Positions 52,933 through 62,546 of a stretch of 64,000 nt of DNA are shown here, piece after piece. The DNA is from Roseivivax jejudonensis (lineage in GTDB: Bacteria > Pseudomonadota > Alphaproteobacteria > Rhodobacterales > Rhodobacteraceae): assembly GCF_900172265.1 (NCBI RefSeq), contig NZ_FWFK01000003.1:496001-560000 (forward strand), in the 5' to 3' direction. The notes under the pieces were generated by a model, which worked only from the letters and a program-made list of their open reading frames with translations, was not told the DNA's origin and made no database searches. Position numbers and translations under genes: made by a program. The stretch's first letter is position 1; each line of letters starts with the position of its first letter.

Positions 52933-54249
52933 TCAGCCGGACAACCCGCCGTCCCGCGCGAGGATCGACGGCTCGCGCCGTCCCGCGCACCCGTCGCGCG
53001 GGCAGATACGGCAGGTGACTCCGACCGGCAGCGGCTCGACCGTCGCGCCCTCCGCGCCGGCGCGCGGCACGATCAGCATGTGCGCCTCGTAGAGCGGCAG
53101 CACACCGGGCACGAGCGGTCCGCTCGGCACGGCGATGGCAAAGGCGTCGAAGCTCACGCGGTCCCGGCTCGGCTGGGCCACCGGGCGCGCGATCGGCTGC
53201 ATCGGCTGGGACAGCGCGTGGTAGAGCGGCCAGAGCGGGCAGCCAGCCCCGAAGCGCGGCATCGGAAAGTCCGGCAAGGGCTTTCGGTAGGTCAGCGCGC
53301 CGGCGCCGTCACAGATCGCGAGCCCCATCGCCGGCGCCACCGCTTCCGGCAGGGCCGCCAACCGGCGCATCACCCGCCCCGGCTCCGCTCCGAGGTGCGC
53401 GGCGAGCTCGAAAGGATCGGTCCCGTGCAGCGACACCGCGTCCGTCAGCGTGTCGAGCGGCACCGCACGCGCATCCTCTGCATAGCGCGCGAGCGTGCGT
53501 TCGAGCATCGTCCGCGCGGTGTGAGAGCTGGTCTCCGACAGGTCGCGCACGATGTCCTCCGGTGCCGTCGCGCCGCTTTCCAGCGCCTCGAAGCGGTGGT
53601 CGGCATCGGCGAGCACGGCATCCACCTCCTCCTGCGGGGCCGACCGGTCGGCCGAGGCATCCTCGGCCGCGTCGAGGTAGCTGACCAGCGTTCGCGCGGT
53701 TTCCGCGAGCCGCGCACTGTCCTCGTGGATGTTGCGATGAAACCGGCGCTGCCAACCTGTCGGGATCTCGCCCGGCTCGGCGAGGATCGACGAGGTCGAG
53801 CGGATCGCCGTCACGGTCGACAGCATCTCGTGCAGCGCCTCGGCAAGATGGGGATCGTGCGTGAGGCGGTCGGACAGCGTTTCCACCATCCGCTCGAGCG
53901 CGCCGCTCCTCCGGTAGGTCTCGGCCAGGAGCCGGGCCCAGCCGGGAAACCGGCCGGCGAACTCGTCGACGCGCTCGATCTCCGCGCCGTGGTCGCGCGC
54001 ATGGGCGGCCGCTTCGCGCAGTGCCGCGATCAGCGTGGCTTCCGCGCCCTCGGTCAGGATCGCGGGCTCCACGTCAAGCACCTGGGCGATGTCGAGCAGC
54101 AACTTGCCGCCGATTCTCCTGCGGTTGTGCTCGATCAGGTTGAGGTATGATGCCGAGATGTTCGCCTGCCGCGCGAGTTCGGCCTGCTTGAGGCCCGCCA
54201 TGATCCGGCGTTCGCGGATCCTGCTACCGGTGAGCGTTTCGCGCGGCAC
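52933..54249 (-). CDS. ScfR-type short-chain fatty-acyl transcriptional regulator (XRE + DUF2083)
   Basis: 438 aa: N-terminal HTH (about 8-62: RIRERRIMAGLKQAELARQA, NISASYLNLIEHNRRRIGG), a long helical middle, and the C-terminal ScfR/DUF2083 region ending with a cysteine motif (VTCRICPRDGCAGRREPSIL). Relatives (RamB, PccR) control acetate, propionate or glyoxylate metabolism through CoA-ester levels. Divergent from the ABC transporter-acs region, which it may control. GTG start (VPRETLTGSRIRERR). Confidence 0.9.
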   Translation of the reverse strand: MPRETLTGSRIRERRIMAGLKQAELARQANISASYLNLIEHNRRRIGGKLLLDIAQVLDVEPAILTEGAEATLIAALREAAAHARDHGAEIERVDEFAGRFPGWARLLAETYRRSGALERMVETLSDRLTHDPHLAEALHEMLSTVTAIRSTSSILAEPGEIPTGWQRRFHRNIHEDSARLAETARTLVSYLDAAEDASADRSAPQEEVDAVLADADHRFEALESGATAPEDIVRDLSETSSHTARTMLERTLARYAEDARAVPLDTLTDAVSLHGTDPFELAAHLGAEPGRVMRRLAALPEAVAPAMGLAICDGAGALTYRKPLPDFPMPRFGAGCPLWPLYHALSQPMQPIARPVAQPSRDRVSFDAFAIAVPSGPLVPGVLPLYEAHMLIVPRAGAEGATVEPLPVGVTCRICPRDGCAGRREPSILARDGGLSG

Positions 54250-54264
54250 AGAGATTAGTCCCGT

Positions 54265-54270
54265 ATTATC
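54265..54270 (-). promoter_or_regulatory. -10 element of the ScfR-type gene (close to its start)
   Basis: GATAAT on the minus strand, about 15 nt before the GTG start. No convincing -35. The predicted transcript would have little or no leader, so a leaderless or weakly initiated mRNA is possible. Confidence 0.35.
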
Positions 54271-54329
54271 AGCGGTTTTCTGCGCTGCCGAATAATTTGT
54301 TTACAGATAGGCCGCGCCCGCTGTGCATT

Positions 54330-54343
54330 CTTTTACAAAAAAG
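54330..54343. promoter_or_regulatory. palindromic CTTTT-N4-AAAAG site in the divergent spacer
   Basis: CTTTTACAAAAAAG lies 81 nt from the regulator start and about 130 nt from the transporter start. It is AT-rich inside GC-rich DNA and symmetrical. A candidate operator for the neighbouring ScfR-type regulator, but no match to a published ScfR site is claimed. The remainder of the 224-nt spacer shows no gene. Confidence 0.35.
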
Positions 54344-54473
54344 TCGTTTCTCGCAAGCGTGTTGTTGCGCGATTTTCTGCCTCTTCCCCATAGTTGCTTT
54401 GCACCCGCAAGGGGCCTGCGACCGTCCGGAGAGGAGAGCCGGACCTCGCAAGACACATGAAAGGGAGGACGAC

Positions 54474-55835
54474 ATGACGAAACGCCATGTGACACGCCGC
54501 GGCGTGATCCAGACCGGTGCGATCGCCGGCGCCGGACTGGCGCTGCCCACGTATCTGCGCGCGCAGGAAAGTGGCTTCACCAACGCGCCGCAGGGCGACA
54601 CCGTGACGCTCGGCTTCAACGTGCCCCAGACCGGCCCCTACGCGGACGAGGGCGCGGACGAGCTGCGCGCCTTCGAACTCGCGGTCGAGCACCTGAACGG
54701 CGAAGACGACGGCGGCATGCTGCAGACCTTCTCCGAGAAGAACCTCGACGGCACCGGCATCCTCGGCCGTCGCGTGGAATACGTGACCGGCGACACCCAG
54801 ACGAAATCCGACGCCGCCCGCGCCTCCGCCCGCTCGATGATCGAGAAGGACGGCGCGATCATGGTGTCCGGCGGCTCGTCCTCGGGCGTCGCGGTGGCGG
54901 TTCAGGCGCTCTGCCAGGAGGCGGGCATCATCTTCATGGCCGGCCTGACGCACTCCAACGACACGACCGGCAAGGACAAGCGAGCCAACGGCTTCCGCCA
55001 CTTCTTCAATTCGTACATGTCGGGCGCCGCGCTCGCGCCGATCCTCGCGGCGCAGTATGGCGAGGACCGCAAGGCCTACCACCTGACCGCCGACTACAAC
55101 TGGGGCTACACCACCGAGGAGGCGATCCGCTCGTCGACCGAGGCGATGGGCTGGGAAACCGTCGCGGCGGTGAAGACCCCGCTGACCCAGACCGACTTTT
55201 CCTCCTACATCGCGCCGGTCCTGCAGTCGGGTGCCGACGTGCTGGTCCTGAACCACTACGGCGGCAACATGGTCAACTCGCTGACCAACGCCGTTCAGTT
55301 CGGGCTGCGCCAGCAGGAGGCCAACGGCAAGCAGTTCGAGATCGTCGTGCCGCTCTACTCGGAGCTCATGGCGCGCGGCGCCGGCGAGAACATCACCGGC
55401 ATCCTCGGCTCGCAGAACTGGGACTGGAAACTGGAGAACGAGCTTGGCGCCAAGTACGCCGGCACCAACGCGTTCGTTCAGTCCTTCGGCGAGAAATACG
55501 GCTTCCCGCCGAGCCAGGCGGCGCACACCTGCTACGTGCAGACGCTGCTGTACGCCGATGCCGTGACCCGCGCCGGCAGCTTCAACCCCTGCGCGGTGGT
55601 CGAGGCGCTCGAGGGCTTCGAGTTCGACGGCCTCGGCAACGGTCCGACGCTCTACCGCGCGGACGATCACCAGTGCTTCAAGGACGTGGTCGTGGTGCGC
55701 GGCAAGGAGAACCCGGAGAACGAGTTCGATCTCGTGGAGATCGTCGAGGTCACGCCGGTCGACCAGGTCACCTACGAGCCCGACCACCCGCAGTTCTCGG
55801 GCGGCTCGCTCGGCACCTGCAACGCGGGCGCCTGA
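54474..55835 (+). CDS. branched-chain-type ABC transporter substrate-binding protein
   Basis: 453 aa; the N-terminus has a twin-arginine-like signal (RHVTRRGVIQTGAIAGAGLA, then a hydrophobic run and LRAQ). The mature part is a type I periplasmic binding protein of the Liv/AmiC class: TLGFNVPQTGPYADEGADEL, LGRRVEYVTGDTQTKSDAAR, SGGSSSGVAVAVQALCQEAG. The ligand is unknown: branched-chain amino acids, amides, urea or a carboxylate are all possible. GGGAGG lies 7 nt before the start. First of a five-gene transporter set next to acs. Confidence 0.92.
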   Translation: MTKRHVTRRGVIQTGAIAGAGLALPTYLRAQESGFTNAPQGDTVTLGFNVPQTGPYADEGADELRAFELAVEHLNGEDDGGMLQTFSEKNLDGTGILGRRVEYVTGDTQTKSDAARASARSMIEKDGAIMVSGGSSSGVAVAVQALCQEAGIIFMAGLTHSNDTTGKDKRANGFRHFFNSYMSGAALAPILAAQYGEDRKAYHLTADYNWGYTTEEAIRSSTEAMGWETVAAVKTPLTQTDFSSYIAPVLQSGADVLVLNHYGGNMVNSLTNAVQFGLRQQEANGKQFEIVVPLYSELMARGAGENITGILGSQNWDWKLENELGAKYAGTNAFVQSFGEKYGFPPSQAAHTCYVQTLLYADAVTRAGSFNPCAVVEALEGFEFDGLGNGPTLYRADDHQCFKDVVVVRGKENPENEFDLVEIVEVTPVDQVTYEPDHPQFSGGSLGTCNAGA

Positions 55836-55849
55836 TCCGCATGCTCCGG

Positions 55850-55911
55850 CCGGGCCGCCGCGACGACGCGCGCGGCCCGGATCTTCGGGTCGGCCCGCGG
55901 GCCGACCCTTT
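55850..55911 (+). terminator. tandem hairpins after the substrate-binding gene (attenuator-like)
   Basis: First stem CCGGGCCG/CGGCCCGG (55850-55857 with 55873-55880). Second stem GGGTCGGCC/GGCCGACCC (55887-55895 with 55900-55908, loop CGCG), followed by TTT. Likely limits read-through so that the binding protein is made in excess over the permeases, or protects its mRNA end. Confidence 0.55.
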
Positions 55912-55940
55912 CCGCCGATATCGATGACGAGGTTCGCGCA

Positions 55941-56972
55941 ATGGACGCCATCATCCTCCAAATCCTCAACGGCCTCGACAAGGGCTCGGCCTACGCGTTG
56001 ATCGCGCTCGGGCTGACGCTGATCTTCGGCACGCTGGGCGTCGTGAACTTCGCCCACGGCGCGCTGTTCATGATCGGCGCGTTCTGCGCGGTGACGCTGA
56101 GCCGGCTGATCGAGTCGAGCCGCACCGTGATCGACGAGAGCCGCACGGACTTTCTCGGAAACCCGATGGAGGTGCAGGTGCCCTACGTCGTCGACTGGTT
56201 CGGCGAATCCGGAGGCGCGTTCCTCATCGACTGGGCGGTGCCCCTGTCCATCCTCTTCGCGATCCCGATCATGATCACGATCGGCTGGATCATGGAACGC
56301 GGCCTCATCAAGCATTTCTACAAGCGCCCGCACGCCGACCAGATCCTCGTGACCTTCGGCCTCGCGATCGTGCTGCAGGAGATCATCAAGTATTTCTACG
56401 GCGCCAACCCGATCCCCACCCCGGCGCCCTCGGCCTTCCAGGGATCGTTCGATTTCGGCGTCCTGCTGGGCTTCGATCCGCTGACCATTCTCTATCCCTA
56501 CTGGCGGCTCGTCTACTTCGCCTTCGCGGCGCTCATCATCGGCGGCGTCTTCGCCTTCCTGCAGTTCACCACCTTCGGCATGGTGGTACGCGCCGGCATG
56601 GCCGACCGCGAAACGGTGGGGCTGCTCGGCATCAACATCGACCGCCGCTTCACCATCATGTTCGGCATCGCCGCGGCGGTCGCGGGCCTGGCCGGCGTGA
56701 TGTACACGCCGATCAACCCGCCGAATTATCACATGGGCATGGATTTTCTCGTGCTGAGCTTCGTCGTCGTCGTGGTCGGCGGCATGGGCTCGCTGCCCGG
56801 CGCGGTCCTGGCCGGCTTCCTGCTCGGCATCCTCGAGAGCTTCGCGTCGATGCGCGAGGTGATCGACCTCATCCCCGGCATCAACCAGGTCATCATCTAC
56901 CTGGTCGCCATCCTGATCCTGCTCACCCGCCCGCGCGGCCTGATGGGCCGCAAGGGCGTCATGGAGGAGTAA
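55941..56972 (+). CDS. ABC transporter permease (LivH type)
   Basis: 343 aa, about eight to nine transmembrane helices. Starts MDAIILQILNGLDKGSAYAL and has GLTLIFGTLGVVNFAHGALF, the LivH family signature. A permease-loop EAA-like region appears near VRAGMADRETVGLLGINIDR. It includes a larger periplasmic insert (about 65-95) than Escherichia coli LivH (308 aa). Its stop lies 3 nt before the next permease. Confidence 0.93.
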   Translation: MDAIILQILNGLDKGSAYALIALGLTLIFGTLGVVNFAHGALFMIGAFCAVTLSRLIESSRTVIDESRTDFLGNPMEVQVPYVVDWFGESGGAFLIDWAVPLSILFAIPIMITIGWIMERGLIKHFYKRPHADQILVTFGLAIVLQEIIKYFYGANPIPTPAPSAFQGSFDFGVLLGFDPLTILYPYWRLVYFAFAALIIGGVFAFLQFTTFGMVVRAGMADRETVGLLGINIDRRFTIMFGIAAAVAGLAGVMYTPINPPNYHMGMDFLVLSFVVVVVGGMGSLPGAVLAGFLLGILESFASMREVIDLIPGINQVIIYLVAILILLTRPRGLMGRKGVMEE

Positions 56973-56975
56973 CCG

Positions 56976-58250
56976 ATGACCGATCAGACCCAATCCGCCC
57001 CGGCCCAGCGTCCGGCCGCGACCTCGCCGGATACCCGGCGGCGCGGCGCCACGCTCGGTCTCGCGCCCCGCGACCTCGGCCTTTTCCTGTTCGTTGCCGG
57101 GCTGACGCTCTGCGCGCCGTTCCTGCTCAACCCGTTCCCGGCGGACTCGAGCCTGGCGCAGTTCAACGCGGGCTATCCCGACCTGATGCAGCGGTTCGTG
57201 ATCTTCGGGATCTTCGCCATCGGCTTCAACATTCTGTTCGGGCTGACCGGCTATCTCTCATTCGGTCACGCCGCATTCCTCGGCGTGGGCTCCTACGCGG
57301 GCGTCTGGATGTTCAAGCTCATCGGAATGGATGTCCTGCCGGCGATCGCCGCCTCGGTCATCACCGCGGGACTGTTCAGCGTGGTCATCGGCTATGTCAG
57401 CCTGCGCCGCTCGGGCATCTACTTCTCGATCCTCACGCTCGCCTTCGCGCAGATGTGCTTCGCCCTCGCCTACTCGGTGCTGACGCCGATCACCGGCGGC
57501 GAAACCGGCCTGCAGCTGTCGCTGTCGGATCCGCGCATCCTCGGCGCGGCGGCCAGCGCCAGCGGCAACATCCCGGTCCCCTCGCTCTTCGGTGTCGAGA
57601 TGCGCGAGACGACGGACCTGCGCCTCGGCGCGTGGAGCTTCTCGCTCAATGTCGGCTACTACTTCTGCGCCGCCGTGATGCTGGTGGCCTTCTACCTCGC
57701 GATCCGGCTCTTCCGTTCGCCTTTCGGCATGATGCTCCGCGCGGTGAAGTCGAACCAGCAACGACTCTACTACACCGGCCTCAACGCCCGTCCCTACACG
57801 CTCGGCGCGTTCGTCATCTCGGGCATGTACGCAGGCCTCGCGGGCGGGCTCATGGTGTCGATGGACCCGCTCGCCGGCGCGGAGCGGATGCAGTGGACCG
57901 CCTCCGGCGAGGTGGTGCTGATGACCATCCTCGGCGGCGCCGGCACGCTGATCGGCCCGGTTCTCGGCGCCGGCGTCATCAAGTACTTCGAGAACATCTT
58001 CTCGAAGCTCAACGACAGCGTCCTCCACGGCTGGTTCGCCTTCCTGCCCGACGGGCTCGAGAACTTCGTGGTGGCAATCGTCCACCCCTTCGTGGGCAAG
58101 GGCTGGCACCTGACGCTCGGGCTGATGTTCATGGCCGTCGTGATCTTCCTGCCGGGCGGTCTCGTCGAGGGCGGCCAGCGCCTGTCGCGCCTCTTCCGCC
58201 GCAAGTCCGGCCCGGAGACGCGATCCACCAACGACACCCCGGCCGAATAA
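56976..58250 (+). CDS. ABC transporter permease (LivM type)
   Basis: 424 aa with about ten helices. The LivM signature is [20 protein letters not shown]-like ([20 protein letters not shown]), and the cytoplasmic coupling region is [21 protein letters not shown]-terminal ~30 residues are soluble and Pro/Ala-rich. Pairs with the LivH-type permease to form the channel of the transporter. Confidence 0.93.
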   Translation: MTDQTQSAPAQRPAATSPDTRRRGATLGLAPRDLGLFLFVAGLTLCAPFLLNPFPADSSLAQFNAGYPDLMQRFVIFGIFAIGFNILFGLTGYLSFGHAAFLGVGSYAGVWMFKLIGMDVLPAIAASVITAGLFSVVIGYVSLRRSGIYFSILTLAFAQMCFALAYSVLTPITGGETGLQLSLSDPRILGAAASASGNIPVPSLFGVEMRETTDLRLGAWSFSLNVGYYFCAAVMLVAFYLAIRLFRSPFGMMLRAVKSNQQRLYYTGLNARPYTLGAFVISGMYAGLAGGLMVSMDPLAGAERMQWTASGEVVLMTILGGAGTLIGPVLGAGVIKYFENIFSKLNDSVLHGWFAFLPDGLENFVVAIVHPFVGKGWHLTLGLMFMAVVIFLPGGLVEGGQRLSRLFRRKSGPETRSTNDTPAE

Positions 58251-58262
58251 GGAGCGCGAGCG

Positions 58263-59018
58263 ATGGGACTGCTCGAAGTCAAGGACGTGAACAAGCGCTT
58301 CGGCGGGCTGCAGGCGCTGGGGGACGTGAACCTCTCGGTCGCCGAGAACACCGTCCACGCGATCATCGGCCCCAACGGGGCGGGCAAGTCGACGCTGCTC
58401 AACTGCCTCGTCGGCAAGCTCATCCCCGACACCGGCTCGGTGATGTTCGCCGGCCAGAGCGTGCTTGGCCGCAAGCCGTTCGAGATCAACCAGATGGGCA
58501 TTTCCCGGGTGTTCCAGACGCCCGAGATCTTCGGTGACCTGACGGTGTTCGAGAACATGATGATCCCGCTCTTTGCCAAGCGCGACGGGGCCTTCCGGAT
58601 GCACGCCTTCGAGGCGGTGACCGACGAGGCCGACCTGATCGACGAGGCCGAGCGGATGCTGGCCGAGGTCAACATGCTCGAGAAGCGGGATTTCCATGCG
58701 GGCTCGCTCTCGCGCGGGGACAAGCGGCGGCTGGAGATGGCGATGTGCCTGATCCAGCGCCCGAAACTCCTGCTGCTGGACGAGCCGACCGCCGGCATGG
58801 CGCGCGCCGATACCAACAACACGATCGACCTGCTCAAGGAGATCAAGTCGAAGCGCGACATCACCATGTGCATCATCGAGCACGACATGCACGTGGTCTT
58901 CAGCCTCGCCGACCGGATCACCGTGCTGGCGCAGGGCACGCCGCTGGTCGAGGACACGCCCGAGAACATCAAGGGCCATCCGAAGGTCAAGGAAGCGTAT
59001 CTGGGCGAGGCCGCCTGA
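58263..59018 (+). CDS. ABC transporter ATP-binding protein (LivG type)
   Basis: 251 aa: Walker A IIGPNGAGKSTLLNCLVGKL (about 40), Q-loop RVFQTPEIFGDLTVFENMM, Walker B LLLLDEPTAGMARADT and H-loop IIEHDMHVV. The ABC signature reads LSRGDKRRLEMAM rather than LSGGQ, a form seen in LivG-like proteins of urea- and amide-type systems. Overlaps no gene; the next ATPase follows in 49 nt. Confidence 0.93.
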   Translation: MGLLEVKDVNKRFGGLQALGDVNLSVAENTVHAIIGPNGAGKSTLLNCLVGKLIPDTGSVMFAGQSVLGRKPFEINQMGISRVFQTPEIFGDLTVFENMMIPLFAKRDGAFRMHAFEAVTDEADLIDEAERMLAEVNMLEKRDFHAGSLSRGDKRRLEMAMCLIQRPKLLLLDEPTAGMARADTNNTIDLLKEIKSKRDITMCIIEHDMHVVFSLADRITVLAQGTPLVEDTPENIKGHPKVKEAYLGEAA

Positions 59019-59067
59019 GCGGGCGCCGCGCGCCCGGCTCCGGCCCGACGAACAAGAGGACACGACG

Positions 59068-59823
59068 ATGAACGTCAGACCCGACTTCTCCAAGAACGCC
59101 AACCAGGCGGAAACCGCGCCGGCCTTCCTGTCGATCTGGGACATGCACTCGTATTACGGCGAGAGCTACATCGTGCAGGGCATCAGCTTCAACGTGCACG
59201 AAGGCGAGATCCTCGCGCTCCTGGGCCGCAACGGCGCGGGCAAGACCACGACCCTGCGCTCGATCGCGCGCCTCGACAATCCGCAGGTGATGAAGGGCGA
59301 GATCTGGCTGGACCACCAGCCGCTACACAAGATGAAGTCCTACGAGGCGGCGCAGGCGGGGCTCGGCCTCGTGCCCGAGGACCGGCGCATCATCCCCGGC
59401 CTGACCGTCGAGGAGAATCTGCAACTCGCGCAGATCCAGCCGCCGATCGGCTGGTCGCTCGACCGGCTCTACGAGCTCTTCCCGCGGCTTGGCGAGCGCC
59501 GGCGCCAGGAGGGCGTGACCCTGTCGGGCGGCGAACAGCAGATGCTGTCGATCGCCCGCGCGCTGGCACGCGACATCAAGGTTCTGCTGCTCGACGAGCC
59601 CTACGAGGGGCTCGCCCCGGTGATCGTCGACGAGATCGAGAAGACCCTGCGCCACATCAAGGAACAGGGCATGACCACGATCCTCGTCGAACAGAACGCC
59701 GTGCGCGCGCTCCAGCTCGCCGATCGCGCGATCATCCTCGACACCGGATCCATCGTCTACGACGGCTCGGCCGGCGAGGTGCTCGAGAACGAAGAGCTGC
59801 GCACCGAATACCTCGCGATCTGA
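59068..59823 (+). CDS. ABC transporter ATP-binding protein (LivF type)
   Basis: 251 aa: Walker A LLGRNGAGKTTTLRSIARLD (about 55), signature LSGGEQQMLSIARALARDIK, Walker B VLLLDEPYEGLAP, H-loop ILVEQNAVRALQLA. The extra N-terminal ~25 residues are uncommon for LivF. It completes the transporter. It is followed by a terminator-like hairpin before acs. Confidence 0.93.
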   Translation: MNVRPDFSKNANQAETAPAFLSIWDMHSYYGESYIVQGISFNVHEGEILALLGRNGAGKTTTLRSIARLDNPQVMKGEIWLDHQPLHKMKSYEAAQAGLGLVPEDRRIIPGLTVEENLQLAQIQPPIGWSLDRLYELFPRLGERRRQEGVTLSGGEQQMLSIARALARDIKVLLLDEPYEGLAPVIVDEIEKTLRHIKEQGMTTILVEQNAVRALQLADRAIILDTGSIVYDGSAGEVLENEELRTEYLAI

Positions 59824-59861
59824 ACCCCGCGCTCACGCCGGCCCCCGGGGCCGGACCGACC

Positions 59862-59890
59862 AAGGCCGGGGGCGCATGCTCCCGGCCTTT
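59862..59890 (+). terminator. terminator-like hairpin between the transporter and acs
   Basis: Stem AAGGCCGGG/CCCGGCCTT with a 10-nt loop, followed by TTCTG. It separates the transporter operon from acs, which then needs its own promoter or read-through. Confidence 0.65.
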
Positions 59891-59948
59891 CTGCTAGGAA
59901 CGGGGGAAACGCGCCGCGCGTTCACCCGGCAAAGAGGAGGAGGCCGAG

Positions 59949-61895
59949 ATGAAAGACACAGTTTACGAACCCAGCGATGCGACCGTGTCGCGGGCGCATG
60001 TGGATCATGCGCGGTACGCGGAGATGTACGCGCGTTCTGTGGAGGATCCCGAGGGGTTCTGGGCCGAGGAGGCGAAGCGTCTCGACTGGCGCCGGGCGCC
60101 GACGAGGATCAAGGACGTGGACTTCACCCACGGGTCGGTGTCGATCAAGTGGTTCGAGGACGGCACGCTGAACGTGGCCGAGAACTGCGTCGACCGCCAT
60201 CTCGCCACCCGCGCCGAGCAGACCGCGATCCTGTGGGAGCCCGACGATCCCGAGGAGCCGGCGCAGGCGATCACCTACCGCGAGCTGCACGAGAACGTCT
60301 GCCGCATGGCCAACGTGCTCAAGGACCACGGCGTCGGCCGCGGCGACCGCGTGGTGCTCTACCTGCCGATGATCCCCGAGGCCGCCTACGCGATGCTGGC
60401 CTGCGCGCGGATCGGCGCCATCCACTCGGTCGTCTTCGCCGGCTTCTCGCCCGACGCGCTCGGCCAGCGGATCAACGGCTGCGGCGCCAAGGTCGTCATC
60501 ACCGCCGACGAGGCGCCGCGCGGCGGCCGCAAGACCGCGCTCAAGTCGAACACCGACAAGGCGCTGATCCACTGCGACGACCGGGTGAAGTGCCTGGTGG
60601 TCAAGCGCACCGGCGGCCAGACCACCTGGACCGGCCAGGACGTCGACCTCACCGCGGCGATGCGGGACGCCGCCACCGACTGCCCGGCCGAGGAGATGGG
60701 CGCGGAGGATCCGCTCTTCATCCTCTACACCTCCGGCTCGACCGGCCAGCCCAAGGGCGTGGTGCACACCTCCGGCGGCTACCTCGTCTACGCCGCGATG
60801 ACCCACGAGATCACCTTCGACGTCCATGACGGCGACATCTACTGGTGCACCGCCGATGTCGGCTGGGTCACCGGGCACAGCTACATCGTCTACGGCCCCC
60901 TCGCCAACGGCTCGACCACGCGGATGTTCGAGGGCGTGCCCACCTGGCCCTCCGCCTCCCGCTTCTGGCAGGTCTGCGAAAAGCACGCCGTCACCCAGTT
61001 CTACACCGCGCCGACGGCGATCCGCGCGCTGATGGGCCAGGGCGACGCCTACGTGACCGGCTCGGACCTGTCGTCGCTGCGCATCCTCGGCACGGTGGGC
61101 GAGCCGATCAACCCCGAGGCCTGGGCGTGGTACAACGACGTGGTCGGCCAGAACCGCTGCCCGATCGTCGACACCTACTGGCAGACCGAGACCGGCGGGC
61201 ACCTGATCACGCCCCTGCCCGGCGCCCACGCCACCAAGCCCGGCGCGGCGATGCAGCCGTTCTTCGGCGTGCGCCCGGTGGTGCTCGAGCCCGAGAGCGG
61301 CAAGGAGATCGACGACACCGAGGCCTCGGGCGTGCTCGCCTTCGCCGACAGCTGGCCGGGGCAGATGCGCACCGTCTGGGGCGATCACGAGCGCTTCGAG
61401 AACACCTACTTCCAGCAGTACAAGGGCTACTACTTCTCGGGCGACGGCTGCCGCCGCGACGCCGACGGCGACTACTGGATCACCGGGCGCGTCGACGACG
61501 TCATCAACGTCTCGGGCCACCGCATGGGCACCGCCGAGGTCGAGAGCGCCCTCGTCGCCCACGAGAAGGTCGCCGAGGCCGCGGTCGTGGGCTACCCCCA
61601 CGACGTCAAGGGCCAGGGCATCTATTGCTACGTCACCCTGATGACCGGGGTCGAGGCCTCCGACGAGCTCAAGAAAGAGCTCCAGACCTGGGTGCGCCAG
61701 GAGATCGGCCCGATCGCCAAACCCGACCTCATCCAGTGGGCCCCCGGCCTGCCCAAGACCCGGTCCGGCAAGATCATGCGCCGCATCCTGCGCAAGATCG
61801 CCGAAAACGACTACGGATCCCTCGGCGACACATCGACGCTCGCCGACCCCGCCGTCGTCGACGACCTCATCGAAAACCGGCAGAACAAGGGGTGA
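59949..61895 (+). CDS. acs: acetyl-CoA synthetase
   Basis: 648-aa AMP-forming ligase, converting acetate, ATP and CoA to acetyl-CoA. Seen: [20 protein letters not shown] (P-loop, about 255-275), [37 protein letters not shown], and the catalytic Lys608 in [17 protein letters not shown], the site acetylated in Salmonella Acs. The length is normal. GAGGAGGAGG lies 7-8 nt before the start. Its neighbours (transporter, ScfR-type regulator, SSS-kinase) suggest scavenging of acetate or similar acids. Confidence 0.97.
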   Translation: MKDTVYEPSDATVSRAHVDHARYAEMYARSVEDPEGFWAEEAKRLDWRRAPTRIKDVDFTHGSVSIKWFEDGTLNVAENCVDRHLATRAEQTAILWEPDDPEEPAQAITYRELHENVCRMANVLKDHGVGRGDRVVLYLPMIPEAAYAMLACARIGAIHSVVFAGFSPDALGQRINGCGAKVVITADEAPRGGRKTALKSNTDKALIHCDDRVKCLVVKRTGGQTTWTGQDVDLTAAMRDAATDCPAEEMGAEDPLFILYTSGSTGQPKGVVHTSGGYLVYAAMTHEITFDVHDGDIYWCTADVGWVTGHSYIVYGPLANGSTTRMFEGVPTWPSASRFWQVCEKHAVTQFYTAPTAIRALMGQGDAYVTGSDLSSLRILGTVGEPINPEAWAWYNDVVGQNRCPIVDTYWQTETGGHLITPLPGAHATKPGAAMQPFFGVRPVVLEPESGKEIDDTEASGVLAFADSWPGQMRTVWGDHERFENTYFQQYKGYYFSGDGCRRDADGDYWITGRVDDVINVSGHRMGTAEVESALVAHEKVAEAAVVGYPHDVKGQGIYCYVTLMTGVEASDELKKELQTWVRQEIGPIAKPDLIQWAPGLPKTRSGKIMRRILRKIAENDYGSLGDTSTLADPAVVDDLIENRQNKG

Positions 61896-61902
61896 GGACC
61901 CC

Positions 61903-61932
61903 GCGAGGGCGGCCGGCCGCGGCCGCCCTCGC
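61903..61932 (+). terminator. strong stem-loop after acs
   Basis: Twelve-bp perfect stem GCGAGGGCGGCC/GGCCGCCCTCGC with a 6-nt loop, 8 nt past the stop. No long T-run follows (CTTCGATT). Confidence 0.6.
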
Positions 61933-62023
61933 CTTCGATTAACCACGAAGATCAAAAACCGATCCGGGCATCGGTGTCGCGTGCTAGCATCGCGGCGCGT
62001 TCAGTCGTCTTGGAGTTCGAGCG

Positions 62024-62422
62024 ATGCAGATCACTCTGCCAGCCATCCCGGCGGCCCCTCTCGTTTCGGGTCATCCCTTCGGCGTTCCCGGCGTACCGCC
62101 GCGCGGCCCCGATCCGCGCCGGGTCGAGGCCACGCCCGCGCCGTCCTCGGCCGACAACGCGCCCGACCGCCGGCTTGCGACCGCGTCGCCGCGCGAGGAG
62201 TTGCAGGCCGCGCTCGCCTCGCCGGCCGATCACATCGCGCCGCCGACGATCATGCAGCTGCGCATCGCCGCGATGCTCGAAAGCCCGGAAGCCGGACTCG
62301 ACACCGGGGCGACCACCCCGCCGGAAAACGGCGCACGCGTCGCCTTCTCGTATGCCGCTGCGGCGGCCGGACCGGCCGCGAACGCACCCCGCGAGGACGG
62401 CGCGAATGCCCCCGGACCTTGA
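62024..62422 (+). CDS. hypothetical protein (132 aa)
   Basis: MQITLPAIPAAPLVSGHPFG, rich in Pro, Ala and Arg, with one helical stretch (SPREELQAALASPADHIAPP, TIMQLRIAAMLES) and an unstructured remainder. No family recognised. The start has GGAG about 11 nt upstream. A reading frame of this composition can occur by chance in GC-rich DNA, but no other gene fills this gap between acs and accB. Confidence 0.5.
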   Translation: MQITLPAIPAAPLVSGHPFGVPGVPPRGPDPRRVEATPAPSSADNAPDRRLATASPREELQAALASPADHIAPPTIMQLRIAAMLESPEAGLDTGATTPPENGARVAFSYAAAAAGPAANAPREDGANAPGP

Positions 62423-62546
62423 TCGCCGCCGATCCCGTTCCATCTGCCCGTGATGCGGACTGCTTTTCTTGCGTCCGAGCTTCGCCTATAAGCCGCTCCA
62501 GCCGCGGCACGAAGCCGCGGAGCGGGCAGAGACGGTCGAGGACATC

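Noticed and set aside
54333-56993. 886-codon minus-strand frame opposite the ABC transporter genes
   Set aside because: Spans two real genes and their spacer, with His/Asp/Arg-rich low-complexity product.
59922-61955. 677-codon minus-strand frame opposite acs
   Set aside because: Shadow of acs; no motif and no independent start signal.
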